64,000 nt of DNA from Beta vulgaris subsp. vulgaris (Eukaryota; Streptophyta; Magnoliopsida; Caryophyllales; Amaranthaceae): assembly GCF_026745355.1 (NCBI RefSeq), contig NC_079208.1, positions 14,833,917 through 14,897,916 of the forward strand. The letters are read 5' to 3'. Shown one piece after another: positions 43,673-56,400 of the stretch. The notes beneath the pieces were generated by a model. The model worked only from the letters and a program-made list of their open reading frames with translations, did not search any database and was not told the origin of the DNA. Numbering within the stretch: the stretch's first letter is position 1; each line of letters opens with the position of its first letter. Made by a program: the position numbers and the translations under genes.

Positions 43673-44906
43673 ATGTTTTCTTCCTACGGCATGTCATCCT
43701 CCATGGATGCTGCCCTCTCTACGCCATTTTCCGCTGCCGCTGCATCTTCGTCCACGTCGCATCACTCGTGTGGTTCTCTTGCTTCGACAAGTGTGTTGAC
43801 CTCCTCGGTTATGGCTATCATTTTCATCACAACCCAGCCATTGGTCTCATCGGTTCTGGCTGCTGGCTTCACAACCGCCCAGCTCACGATTCTCGCATCT
43901 CTTTTTGGCATGACACCCTCAGCCGGTGTGCTGACCAACAACACCCCTCAGCGTGCTTCTTCACGTTTTCTTCCCGGTTTTCATCATCCGGCTTTGCAGT
44001 CTTCTCGCGTGGGTACTATTCCTTCATCCTCTCCTATTGTTTTGTCGATGGTTTTTTGCCTCCCACAGTTTTCTGCTCCCAATCTCACAAATTAGGTAAC
44101 CATAACTCTTTCTTCTCTTGAAGATTATCTTTTATGGAAAACGCAAATTACTTGCTTGCTTCTTTCGCATCAATTGCTTGGTATCATAGATGGTACAACC
44201 TCTATTCCTCCCTTTATTGTATTTGATGAACATGGTTATTTGATTCCTAATGTGCACTTTTAATAAAATATCTTCGTATTGATCAACAAGTTAAATCTTA
44301 GATTTTGCCACTTTATCTCGCGATTTTTTTTGTTGATGTTCATGATTTACATACTTCTATGGATTTTGGAATCGTTTACAATCCCGTTTTATGCATGCGA
44401 GTATGGCTCGTTCCATGGAACTGATGGGACGATTGTTTCACATGAAAAAGAATGAATCCCAGTCTATGGATGGGTACTTACATGAGATCAAAGTTATTGT
44501 TGATTCTCTTGTTGCAGTTCAGTGTCCTGTGTTTAATCAAGATTTAGTTCAGTTCACTTTGTTTGGTTTGGATCGTAATTCTGAGTATCATCATGTTGTT
44601 ACCACCTTTCTTCATTATCCATTTCTGCTTAGCTTCGATGATTTACGTCATAAGCTTCTACTTCATGACCAATGTCTCAAAAGCTCCAAGGATAGTCTGA
44701 TTCATCTTCTCACCATGCCACATCTGGCTCCAATTCTTCTTCTGCTAAAACTAATTTTGGTGGCAGAAATAAGGGTAAGAATAATAAGAATAAACACGGT
44801 AATAATGGTCTCAACAACAACAATTGCAGTAATGGTAATCAATCGAATGCACGTGGATTTGGTAATAACAATAACAATGCTAATCGGGGTCGCCAGAATG
44901 GTATGA
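43673..44906 (+). pseudogene. Copia 2 gag
   Basis: An Ala/Ser-rich leader (MFSSYGMSSSMDAALSTPFS) is followed, in a different frame at about 44100, by LEDYLLWKTQITCLL and GIIDGTTSIPP. From 44391 comes ASMARSMELMGRLFHMKKNE, MDGYLHEIKVIVDSL and VQFTLFGLDRNSEYHHVVTT, typical UBN2/copia gag. An Asn-rich tail (NNKNKHGNNGLNNN in another frame) lies at 44770-44890. Several stops and frameshifts occur. Confidence 0.8.
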
Positions 44907-45169
44907 GTAAAAATTCTAACTTGTCATTTCCTAGTATTCCTTGCATTGATTCTATTACTAATGATTTGTCCTCAACAGGGAATAATTCGTCAAGTGGCAA
45001 TTTAAACTCTATCCCTACTTCTGATACTTGTGGTCTTCGTTGGTTTCCAAGTCATCAAGCGACTTATTCCCGGTAACGATTCAATTCTAGCTTTGTTCCT
45101 TCCTTCCCGGATACTGTCACTCGTGCCTTAGCTGCAATGTCTGTTGGTGGTGAAGCGAATGACTCTGGG

Positions 45170-45886
45170 AGCTGCCTCTCATATGACTCCTTAAGATGGT
45201 AAGCTCTCTGCTATTCTTCCTTACACTTGATCAAGTTATTTTGTAGTTGGAAATGGTACCTCTCTCCCCATTAAACGTGTAGGCAAATTGACATCAAAAA
45301 CTTCCAATCGTCCTCTGACTTTTTCTTTTGTCTATCATGTCCCTAATTTGAAACATAATTTATTATCATTTAACAAGTTGGGTCAAGAAAATGATTGTGT
45401 TGTGTGTTTTGATTAAAACTTTATTTCTGTTAAGGATAAGATAACGGGGGGAGTTTTGCTTCGGGGATCCAGTAAGCAAGGTGTCTATCCAATTCAACCC
45501 ATCCTTGTCACCAATGAATCAGTTGTTCCTGCTTTGCAAGCTACTAAGGATTCTGCAGATGTTTGGCATGCTCGTCTTGGTCATACCTCATGTAGAGTTT
45601 TAGGATCTTTATTTTCAAAGAAGTAAATCTCATGTACTTCAAAATTTCATGATGATTGTGTTGGTGGTAAGTTAGGAAAAATACACCGTTTACCTTTTGA
45701 ACCAGTTGAACATCTCCTCATCCATTATATAGAATCCACAATGATCTTTGGCAATCTCCTGTTTTGTCAAATCAATTTTATAAATATTATATTATTTTTG
45801 TTCATGATTTCTCACGATATCCATAGATTTATCCTTTATATCGGAAGTCTAATGCGCACTCTCAATTTCTGGTGTTTCAAAATTAA
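45170..45886 (+). pseudogene. Copia 2 pre-integrase and integrase N-terminus
   Basis: Read across frames: VGNGTSLPIKRVGKLTS, SFVYHVPNLKHNLLS, KLGQENDCVVCFD, then VWHARLGHTSCRVLGSLFSK (the HARLGH of GAG_pre-integrase). A weak integrase start precedes the MULE insertion. The protease active site upstream is too decayed to locate firmly. Confidence 0.7.
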
Positions 45887-46900
45887 CGGTTATTTCACCA
45901 AATACCCCTGACAAATCAAAAAATTCACAATATACCCTCAATGTTTCAACAATTCACCATATACCCCTAACATTTCAATTTTGCGCACCAAATACCCTTT
46001 TTTTAACGTCCGTTATTTCTCCGTTAGCTTTATTTTCGATTTTGCCATTATTAATCCTAAATCCTAATTCTAATCTAACCTTAACCCTAATCTAACCCTT
46101 AAACCTAAACCCTCACCCCAAACCCTAATCTACCCAGCCCACCACCCCTCCACCCCTGCAGCCGCCACCCCCTCTCCTGCAGCTGCCACCCCCTCTCCCG
46201 CCCCACCCCTACTACCGCCACCGCCACCCCGTAACCCCACAGCTGCCCCCTCACCCCATCCCCGCAACCACCCACCCCATCCACGCAACTTTCGCACCCT
46301 TTCCCCCCCTGTAGGATTTTGCACCCCTTCCCCCACCCCCGTTAGTTTTCGCACCCTTTCCCCCCCACCCCCATCGGTTTTCGAACCCATTCCCCCTGCT
46401 CCCGTCGATTTTCGAACCCATTTCCCCTACTCCCGTCGGTTTTCCACCCTTTCCCCCCACCCCCGTCAGTTTTCGAACCCATTCCCCCTGCTCTCGTCGG
46501 TTTTCGCACCCCTTCCCCCCACCCCTGCCGGTTTTCGTACTCTTTCTGCCCACCCTTGTTGATTTTCGCACAATTTGATCAGGGGAGAGAGATGCGCGTG
46601 GGTGGCGAGGGATTACTGTTGTGCGGGTAGTGGCGGGGTGCGTGGGGGATGGCGGCTGCGGGGGTGGGGGGGGGAGCTGCTGGGTTTAGGGGTAGGATTA
46701 GGGTTATTAGGTTGGTTAATTAGGATTAGGGTTAATGATGGCAAAATTGTAAATAAAGCTAACTGTGGGTTAACGGCAGTTAGGCAAAAGAGTATCTGGT
46801 GCACGTTTTCGAAAACTCAAGGGTATACGGTGCATTTCTGAAACATTGAGGGTATATTGTGAATTTTTTTATTTGTCGGGGGTATTTGGTGAAATAACCG
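45887..46900. mobile_element. Mutator-like element 1 (long-TIR, non-autonomous)
   Basis: Terminal inverted repeats of about 180 bp start CGGTTATTTCACCAAATACC and end with its inverse, flanked by a perfect 9-bp duplication CAAAATTAA (45878-45886 and 46901-46909). Each TIR contains CACCAAATACCC-like motifs about every 30 bp. The interior is C-rich on the left (46080-46560) and G-rich on the right (46570-46690), with no transposase. It splits the Copia 2 integrase. Confidence 0.92.
46290..46570. repeat. Minisatellite in Mutator-like element 1
   Basis: About nine units of GTTTTCGCACCC(T)TTCCCCCCACCCC(C/T)GTCG, roughly 30-36 bp each, in tandem. The long frames over it on the - strand (46130-46571) are composition artefacts. 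Confidence 0.8.
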
Positions 46901-46909
46901 CAAAATTAA

Positions 46910-47494
46910 AGATGGTAGAGAATTTATCTAATTGCAAAATTAAAATTTTCCAAAGTGATGGAGGTCAGGAATTTGATAATTCCCCTTTTCTTCAGCACTT
47001 TTGTGCTAATGGAATTCTCTTTCAAAAGTCATGTCTCCATACCCAAGCTTAGAATGGTGCTCCGGAACGCAAACATCGTCATATTATTGAAATGATTCGT
47101 ACTTTGCTTATTCACTCTGATTTTCCTACTGAATTTTGGGTTGAAGCTTCGTACACTGCCACTTATACCATAAATCGGTTGCCTAGCTCAGTTTTAGGGG
47201 GTCTCTCCTTTTGAAAAACTTTTTCATCATCCTACCTCTTATCATTTTTTGAAAACCTTTGGTTGTGCGTGTTTTCCTTTGCTCATGGATTCAAAAATTA
47301 ACAAACTTCAGCCTAAGTCCAAACAATGTGTATCTATTGGCCATGTTGTGGATTATAAAGGTTATCATTGTCTAGATCCTATTACAAATAAAATCTATAT
47401 CAGTCGTCATGTTTTGTTCATGAACATAAAATTCCCCTATCGCTCTCTTGTTAGTTCCACCTCTTCCACGCCTTTTACATCTCCCTTAGTCTAG
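46910..47494 (+). pseudogene. Copia 2 integrase core, after the MULE
   Basis: IKIFQSDGGQEFDNSPFLQH contains the second catalytic Asp. Further on come FCANGILFQKSCLHTQ, NGAPERKHRHIIEMIRTLL (with the catalytic Glu) and SDFPTEFWVEASYTATYTIN. Then KTFGCACFPLL, LQPKSKQCVSIGH, GYHCLDPITNKIYISRHVLF. Stops and a frameshift near 47200 break it. A Pro/Ser-rich linker toward RT follows (47500-48180). Confidence 0.85.
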
Positions 47495-48199
47495 CTTGTT
47501 GATTGGAGTCCCACAAATGTTGCTACTATGTCAAATGTGCCTACTAATGTCAGTGTTGTCCCTTTAGCGTCATTTTATCCTTCCCCTCGTGTTATTGGGT
47601 ACTCTCCCCTTGTGCGCTCTCCTCCTCCCCCTAGTAACCAAGCTCTCGCTGGCCCAAACCAGCTTGTTGCTCGCAAATCTGATCAGCTCGTTGAGCCTGA
47701 TCCATCTTCCTTGGCCTCCCCTACCCAGCCCACTGGCATTCCAGCGTCTGCTGGAATGCCTCCCGCATAGTCTGGGCCTGCTGCCTTAAGCATTGGCCTC
47801 ACAGCGACCCATGGAGCCATACTCTCCCACGCTGATTCCATCGTTCGGCCTCGAGCGCCATATGTGTCGGCCATCTTACCCATCAACTAGCTACTGCTAA
47901 TGATGGCCTTCCACGCTACGTGACTCACCCACTTCTTCACCCCTGCACATTGGGCCTCACGAGCCCACAGCTGGGCATATTGCTCACTCCTCCTTCTAGA
48001 GTCTGCTGCTCCCCCATCCTCCTTGCCAGCTTCTGAGTTAGGTTCCATCACTGCTCCTGTTGTGTTCCCCTCTTCCTCACTGCCATGTTTTAATCCAATT
48101 GTCTCCAACCATCATCCTATGGTCACACGATTAAGAGTTGGTGTGTCAAAGCCCAAGGTTTTAATGAACTTAAAAACTGATGTTGTTTAGTTTGAACCA

Positions 48200-49699
48200 A
48201 CTAACTTTAAATAAGCGTCTAAAGATTCATATTGGCGTCAAGCTAGGCTCAATGAATATATGGCTTTGATTGAAAATAATACATGGGAGTTGGTACCTCG
48301 CAACTGTGATAAGAATTTACTTGGTTGAAAGTGGGTTTATCGGATTAGATACAACTTTGATGGTTATGTAGCGCGATTCAAAGCCAGACTTGTTATTTTT
48401 GGAAATAACCAGCAGGAAGGTATTGATTACTTTGAAGCCTTTAGTCCTATTGTTAAGCCTACAATGGTTCGATTAGTTCTTAGCATTGTTCTTTCTTTTA
48501 AATGGACTATTCGTCAATTATATGTCAAGAATGCTTTTCTTCATGGTTTTCTTCATGAAGAGGTTTACATGCTTCAACCCCCGGGTTTTTGTTCATCCAT
48601 CTAAACCAACACATATTTGTCCCCTTCGTAACTATTTATGGTTTGAAACAAGCTCCTCGAGCTTGGTTCTCTCGTTTCAGTAATTTAATTTTCTCTTATC
48701 TATTAGTTTCGAGTGCATCAGTTGTGACACTTGCATGTTCACTCTCAAATTTCGTGGTCATCTCATTATCCTTCTCTTATATGTTGATGACATTGTTCTT
48801 ACTAGTAGTACCTCTGATCTTGTCCACAAATTCATCTTTGTCCTTTCTTCGTAGTTTGCTATGAAGGATTCAGGGGATCTTCATTATATCTTAGGTGTTT
48901 AGGTTGTGCGTACTCCATCTGGTTTATTTTTGTCTGAAAGTAAGTATGTTTCTGATTTACTTCGTAAATTTTATCTCCATATTGTCAAAACGGTGCACGC
49001 TTGTTGTCTCTAGAGTTACATTGTATCTTCTTGACGAAGAACTTCTTGCTGATCCCACAGATTATCGTAGTATGGTTGGTTATACTATTGCAATACTTAA
49101 CTATGACTCGTCCAGATATTGCTTATGCTATTAATATGGTGCATATCTCAGTTTATGCATGCTCCTCGTACTACTCATCTTTATGTTGTGAAAAGAATTT
49201 CTAAATATCTGCAGGGCACTTTGGAGTTTGGTCTTTTCTTACATAGCAGCAGCTCTCCCACTGTTGTTATTGCCTACTCTGATCCAGATTGAGCGGGTTG
49301 TCCTGATACTCGTCGTTCTACGGGTTATGCTATTTTTCTTGGGAAGAACTTGATTTCCTGGCGCTCAAAAAAGCAACTTATTATTTTTAAATCCTCCACT
49401 GAAGCTGAATATCGTGCAGTTGCATACACCACTGCCGAAACTATTTGGCTCAAGCAACTTCTTGTTGATCTTGGTATTATTTTTTGCGACGATCGGCGAT
49501 ATTGTCTTATAATGTTTCTGCTACTTATCTCACTACTAATCATGTTCATCATGATCGAAGCAAATATATTGATGTTGATTACCATTTTGTTCGTGAAATG
49601 GTGGCCAAGGGAGATCTTATGGTTCGTCATGTTTCTACTCGGTTGCAGGTTGCTGATATTTTTACTAAAGGCCTATCTACTGATTTTTTTTTTTATTAA
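48200..49699 (+). pseudogene. Copia 2 reverse transcriptase and RNase H
   Basis: [60 protein letters not shown] and [20 protein letters not shown] are standard copia RT motifs. The catalytic YVDD is at 48780-48791, out of frame with its surroundings. Next come TRPDIAYAINMVH, SWRSKKQ...SSTEAEYRAVA (RNase H, 49359-49430) and the end VADIFTKGLSTDFF (near 49650-49690). Many stops. Confidence 0.88.
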
Positions 49700-49758
49700 A
49701 CATCGTTTCAATCTTTCCGTTGCTTCACCCCGTAAAGATTGACGAGGTGTACTATTAG

Positions 49759-49820
49759 TGTAATATTATATGTACACAAGATAGAAAGGAATTCTATTCG
49801 TATTAAGTCTGTATTGTAAT

Positions 49821-49900
<80 letters not shown>

Positions 49901-49969
49901 GTCAGGGTTAACCTAATCAGGTTAACACAATTATTCTCATATTTTCCAATTATTTATTACTATTGTACA
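49759..49969 (+). repeat. Copia 2 3' LTR with expanded (TA)n
   Basis: It matches the 5' LTR but is 66 bp longer because of an expanded TA tract (about 49822-49896) and an extra AT-rich segment before the final ATTGTACA. Confidence 0.8.
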
Positions 49970-49974
49970 ATTAA

Positions 49975-50451
49975 TCTAATTTAGCCACTTGCACATAATA
50001 TCATAGTATTAAGTACCTACGTATAGCTAATGCCTAGCTTCAATTTTACCCGAGAAGATAAAGAACTTACTTAGCAAAAACTCCAAAAACCAACAATAAA
50101 CATGATCCAAATCTATAAATGGGAATCCACCTAAGGCAGCATTAACACATTACTTAACCTTTATAATGCAGTGCACTGGAATCTTAATAACTATGCCTAT
50201 ATATAAATGCGTTATTCGTGATCAGTGGGGCCGGGGGAGTGGAACAGCCAATAAGCATGATGTATGCTACTACTAAAAAGCAAACAATTTCGAGGTTCGA
50301 GGTAACAGATTGCTTAACGTAGGATATAAAAACAACGTGAACCCAATATTAGCACCTCAACTATAAACAAAAACCTGAGGATTATTGTGTTGTTGTACTG
50401 TGTACACTTTGATTTGTTAGTTTTTGGCAAAGAAGCCACGATAAAAATAGT
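49975..50451 (+). promoter_or_regulatory. Upstream region of the WAT1-related gene
   Basis: The only host-gene promoter region in the window. TATA-like sequences CTATATATAAATG (50196-50208) and GGATATAAAAAC (50322-50333) lie about 245 and 120 bp before the ATG. The transcription start cannot be read from sequence. The decayed Copia 2 ends about 480 bp upstream of the ATG. Confidence 0.4.
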
Positions 50452-53400
50452 ATGGAGAGTTCTCGCAGATTATACAATCAATCTAAGCCTTTTTTAGCAG
50501 TCATATTTCTTCAAGTTGGGCTTGCAGGAATGGATATTCTCTCAAAGGTTGCACTCAACCATGGAATGAGCAACTATGTACTCGTTGTCTATCGCCATGC
50601 AGTTGCCACTATTGTCATCACTCCTTTTGCTCTTTTTTTTGACAAGTCTCTGATCTCTCTCTTTCCTTCTCCAATTTTTTTATAGCTCGAATCTCTATTC
50701 GCATGATGATTGCATGAGCGCCGTCAAAATTATACAGTAATATGCAAAAAAATATTTGGAATTTAGGGAAATTTTTTTGAAGAATTTTGGAGATACATAA
50801 AACTTACTCAATAATCTTATAAGAGACCTACATGCATTAATTATGGTAAAATATTAGTAATTATTCTATTTTAAAAGGTGATTCCTAATATATAACTTTT
50901 AACTTTTTACATAAGTTATTGTAAGTTCGCTTCACTGAGCGGCTGAGCCTTGTATCTTAGAGTGAGGGTCAGACAAATTTGATTGAGGATTTTGATTTAT
51001 TGTTATAAATTCAATTAGATTACTACCAAAACTACTTATGTTTACGTATACAATTGAATTCTTCTGTGCAGGAAGGTGAGGCCAAAGATGACCTTATCAA
51101 TTTTTATCAAGTTATTACTACTCAGTTTGCTTGAGTAATGATTCTTTCATCAAATATAATTATAATTTTTTTCCCTACTTTTTGAAGATTCATTCTTAAT
51201 TTAATCAATCATTGAGAATCCAATTTATGTGCAATTATTAATTTACTCTTGAATTCTGCATTAATTGCTAGGCCTGTTATTGACCAGAACTTGTATTATA
51301 TGGGAATGAAGTACACATCAGCAACTTTTGCTGCCACGATGGTGAATGTTCTTCCAGCAATAACATTTGTAATGGCTTGGATACTAAGGTAATCATTCAG
51401 AAGCAGCTTAATACTTTAATATAAGTAAAATGGGTATGATTATTTTAATTAAATCGGGAATTCTAGGGTTCATTTCATATGATTTCACCAATCAAAGAAA
51501 AAGAAATGGAACAAACGTTATTATTAGTCCGATATCCCCCACTAGCCACCAATATGTGTAGGAGTAGCATAAGAATTTCATCTCTATTCTATATGTGAAT
51601 TCTAGAGTTGTTCAAGGGCGGGACGGTCCGCTAAATCCACCGAAACCGGCAACTTTGAAGTTGCAGACTTAGCTTGGACAATAATTTTGAAAAGAAATTC
51701 TAAATGGACGGGCCTAGTCTGGCCCACTAATATTAATGGGCGGGTATGGACAACCTCAAACATATTGCGGGCTAGCACGCCTGGCCCGTTTATCATAATA
51801 TCTATTTTCTATAAAATTTAATTTTTTAAATCTTACTAATTCGGTGTTGATTTATCTTTTCGAATATATAGTTTATTTGCACTAATATAGCTTTGGTAAC
51901 ACATAATTATCTTTATTCTTACCTTTGCAACTTAATTTATCGTCCTCTAACATTTTGTTTTGCGAAAATTTTAACTTTATCTTTATCTTATGTTGTGATT
52001 ATCAACTTATTTTCTATTTTAACCAAAATTATGTTTTAATCTATATATATTAAAGGAAATTAGGTAGACTTATTTGAAAAAAGAAAAGAAAGGTATTATT
52101 AGGTTTGTTAGGCCCGCTGGCAAACCCACTCGTTTATTAGGACAGGTCATGGAGAAGTAGTTAAGCTCGCATAAAAGGGCTTGGACTAAGCCCGCTCTAA
52201 TTACCTAAATACATCCAACTATCACTAAATATTACTCCCTCCGTCCCATATTATAGTGCTTCTTTCCTTATAAGGCGTCCCAAAATATAATTATTGTTTT
52301 CATTTTTTATTCCACACATTTCCATGATTTTCCTAGAAAAATTGTGCCACCATTATTTATTTGCTTCTTGGAAATAGTTTTTTGCTTTGGTTTATCAACT
52401 CAAAGGTTGAATGAGTCATGCATTTAATTCTCTTTCACCACTTATGGTCATTCTCTCTCCTAAATCAGCTTTTCCCCATAACATTTATTTTCAATACACA
52501 AAAACTCTTTACATTTCTCTTAGATTCTATTTACCTTAATAAACGTGAAAAAACAGAATCAGGCACTATAATATGGGACGGAGGGAGTACAAAACTGATA
52601 CAAATATCTATTATATATGGCAACGCATAGGGGACACCAAAAAGTAAAATTTAGAAAATGAAAAAACAAACAAGCTAACTGCCTACTTTAATTAAACAAA
52701 AAATAAATAAGATCACCGTATCTCTTTCTTTGTTATATATGAAGAATTTTATATGGTTTCGCATGCACGCATCACGTACATTACTTCATTTTTTTTAAGA
52801 GGCTAAAACATAACTCGTAAGAAAATTTACATGGAGATAGAAGTTTTCAATAAATCGGTCTGTTAACTTTATTCTATTAATATTAGTTGTACCGAGATCA
52901 TAGTTAGGATTATAAATAGCTATCTCTGTTTGGCATTACTAGCTGAAAATAAACTGAGATCATAGTTAGGATTATAAATAGCTATCTCTTTTTGGCATTA
53001 CTAGTTGAAAATAAACTGAAACTGATAAGTTAACTGAAACTGATAAGATAAAGCTGAAACTGATAAGATAAAGCTGAAACTGATAAGATAAAGCTGAAAC
53101 TGATAAGGTGCTAGAACTGATAAGGTAACTAATTAGTTTAATTATTTGGCAAAATTAGTTGATTAAGTTTATAAGCTATTTTAGCAAAATTAGTTATTGT
53201 CAAAATTTTGAAAAGATTTTCCAAAATTTCAGTCACCTGATTTTGAAAAGGCAAATTTTTTAACTTATCATTTAAGTCATTTTAGCCACCAGAAATTTTA
53301 TTTAAGGAGCTCCCCAAACATTACTAATTATTTTACCACCTAAAATATGTTAGCACATTATCATTTAATATAAGGTAGATAAAATGATTTCCCAAATAGA

Positions 53401-56400
53401 GCTAAAAGAAGATAGATAAGCATATAATTATTGCTCTTTAAGTTTATAAGCTATTAAATAGTGGACACTACTCTTGAATTATTTCAAACTCAAACCAAAC
53501 ATTAATCATTAATTCTTAATTAGTTAATTAAGATAAATACTGAATAGCTCGCGGAGAAATGAATGATTATTCCCTGGCAAGTAATTAAGTGCCAAGTGTG
53601 GTAGTTTTTATGGTGATCCGTGATCTTCAATTAACAATTCTATTAGTATCTTAAATTATATAGTGGTAAAATATTGTGATTTATTCTAAATTACGAAAAC
53701 GAGACAAATTGAACAATATTACACAATTTTCTAAATATTTACGTGTAGAAATAATAAACATGGTTAAAGTGTTGTAATTTGACAACATACATAAATCATG
53801 AGTGGATTGTTTTTTGTAAAACAAAAGGAGTGATTAAAAGTATAATCATTGCTCACTAGATATAACAGAAAATGATGTAATAGAAAAATACTACTACCTC
53901 CGTTTCTTAATAAGTGCAACATTTCCCTTATTTAATATGCCATCAAAAAGCAAGAGGGGACCACAACTTTTTTGTTTCATCACTTAAATTACTCTACTTT
54001 ATTGTGGTCCCTACTTTCTCTCTCTACATTCCTTGGTATTCTCCCACTTTCTCTATATTGCACTTATTAAGAAACGGATATCTCTCAACTAAAGGAGGAG
54101 GTACCACTTAACTTGTAAGTTTATCATCAAATTCACACTTATATATATATTAAAAAATTTGGCATGTATCTTACCAACTATCCAACTATGATAGATAAAG
54201 ACACATTATTAATAACTGAAGTCTAATGTGGATGATTAGGCTTGAAAGAGTGAAGTGTAGAAGCATACGTAGTCAAGCAAAGATAGTAGGAACAGTGGCA
54301 ACAGTTGGTGGGGCAATGATGATGACATTAATAAAAGGCCCAGCACTTACTTCTTGGTCTAAAAATACCGCAACTGATCATAATGGGGTTAAACCACTTG
54401 ATATTAGTGTACACGATGCAATTAAAGGTTCCATTATGATCATTATTGGTTGCTTTAGTTGGGCTGCTTTTGTCATTCTTCAGGTACGTCGTATATACAT
54501 CAATATTTATTGGACTTTCCTTTTTACTTTAATAATTTTATACTCACTTTTTACAATCCATACATAATACAACATAACTAATAATTACAAACTAACAGCT
54601 AAAAAGTTTTGGTATTGCTTTACTTTTTGTATGTAGGCTATTACTTTGAAGACATATCCTGTTGAGTTATCTCTAACTGCATGGATATGCCTTTTGGGCA
54701 CACTTGAGGGTACAGCACTTGCTCTTGTTATGGAGAAAGGAAGATCCTCTGTATGGGCAATTAATTGGGATGCTAATTTATTGGCTGCCGTTTATAGTGT
54801 ATGTTCATCGCTCCAAACCTCACTTGCATATATAATGGCTTCTTCTATCTCATTTTGTTACACACAACTTATTTTACTCAAATGAAAATAGACTAATTTA
54901 CTTTTTATTCATTAATATTTGTTTTCTTAATGATAATTATAGTTTTTCTAAAAAAAGAATTATTGTATTTTCATTTATTGTATTTTCATTTATTATGGAT
55001 ATGCCGTTTATAGTAATCGATTTTCTTTTAAAAAAAGAATTATTGTATTTTCTATTATAATGATTGCTTTTCTCCGTTTTAATTAATGCCCAATACTATT
55101 GTTTTTATGTACTCAATACGTATTGGGATTATTATTTATTGTATTAATTAGTATTGGGCTTCATTTATTATGTGTGTTTGGTGTGAACATTAAAGACCAA
55201 CTTTCTATTGATTTTTTGGAGACCCCTTTCGAGAATTCGTGGTAAGATGAACCTCTGGCCTGCCCTCGCACAACCGTACAGGACCACTTACCCAGCGGCT
55301 TAACAAGCCCCAAACCTCTGCTCCCTCCAAAAATATTGAATTTTACTTCTAACAAACTTTGAACCTCGGTCTCCCATGTGGGATATAAGAAGTCATACCA
55401 TTAATCCCAAGGATCCTTGCTAACTTTGTATTGATTAGGTTGTACTCCCTCTGTCCCAAAATATAGTTCTCATTTTCCTTTTTCACGGTAATTTATGCAA
55501 GTAGAATATAAGAGGGATAGTAAAGATTTTTTGTTTATTTAAATAAATGTTGTATGGGAAAAGATGATTTTAGGAGAGAGAGTGGAGATTTGGAGAATAA
55601 TTGGTGAAAGAGCATTAATTGTAACATTTTGGTTGAATAAATAAAGGAAAAAACAAAATTCAAGAAGCAAATAAATGATGGGACACGATTTTCTAGACAA
55701 ATCACGAAAGAATGTGGAACTAAATATAGAAATGGGAACTATATTTTGGGACACTCAAAATAGAAATGGGAAGTATATTTTGGGACGGATGGAGTATATA
55801 TAGATATTACTATGCAAAAACTATATATACAGGCTACAACCTAACCAATTGGGCTCTAATGTTTACACCAAAAACACATAATAAATGAAGCTCAATACTA
55901 ATTATAATACAATGATAACTAATCTCAATAATACTCTCTATCCATTTTTCATAGAGATGCTTTCATTTGCTTTACTCAACCTAAGTATTCAGATTGTATT
56001 TTTTACCACTAAGATCTTATACTTCCTCCGTTTCTAAATAAGTGCAACATTTGCATAGTGTTTACTATTCACAGTTTAAACTTTAATTAGCTTTGGAAAT
56101 TTACATTTTAGGAAAAACATAATCATGTGGGATCTTGTTAGATTCGTCTGAATGTGAATTTTTTTAATATCAACTTTTTATAATTTTTACTTATTGATAA
56201 TTAAAGTTATTAATGGTTAAAATAATGCATTGGCAAACGTGAAAATAAGAAATGTTGCACTTATTTAGAAACGGAGAAAGTATATACGTAAAATTAGTAT
56301 TTTGAATGTAAACATTGTAAAAAATCTAACAAGATTTCATATCATAATGTTATCTTTTTTTCTTACTAACAAATCACCAACTAAATACTGTTTGAATTTA

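Larger units (their letters stand above)
43487..49969 (+). mobile_element. Ty1/copia retrotransposon 2, decayed
   Basis: 5' LTR 43487-43631, PBS TGGTATCACAACCC at 43632, gag, protease/pre-integrase, integrase, RT and RNase H, then 3' LTR 49759-49969. Flanks are ATTAG (43482-43486) and ATTAA (49970-49974), a target duplication with one change. Domain order gag-PR-IN-RT-RH is that of copia. All coding parts have stops. A Mutator-like element is inserted in the integrase region at 45887-46900. The short LTR suggests an Ale/Retrofit-type lineage (inference). Confidence 0.85.

Noticed and set aside
46130..46571. Gly/Arg-rich frames on the - strand
   Set aside because: Produced by a C-rich minisatellite inside a Mutator-like element.
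51603..52201. hAT-like element with TAGAG...CTCTA ends in intron 3
   Set aside because: Only five terminal bases are inverse of each other and the 8-bp flanks (GTGAATTC and ATTACCTA) differ.
52040..52790. Helitron starts at 52040 (TCTATATATATTAAAGG) and 52607 (TCTATTATATATGGC)
   Set aside because: No hairpin plus CTAG 3' end could be paired with either in the intron.
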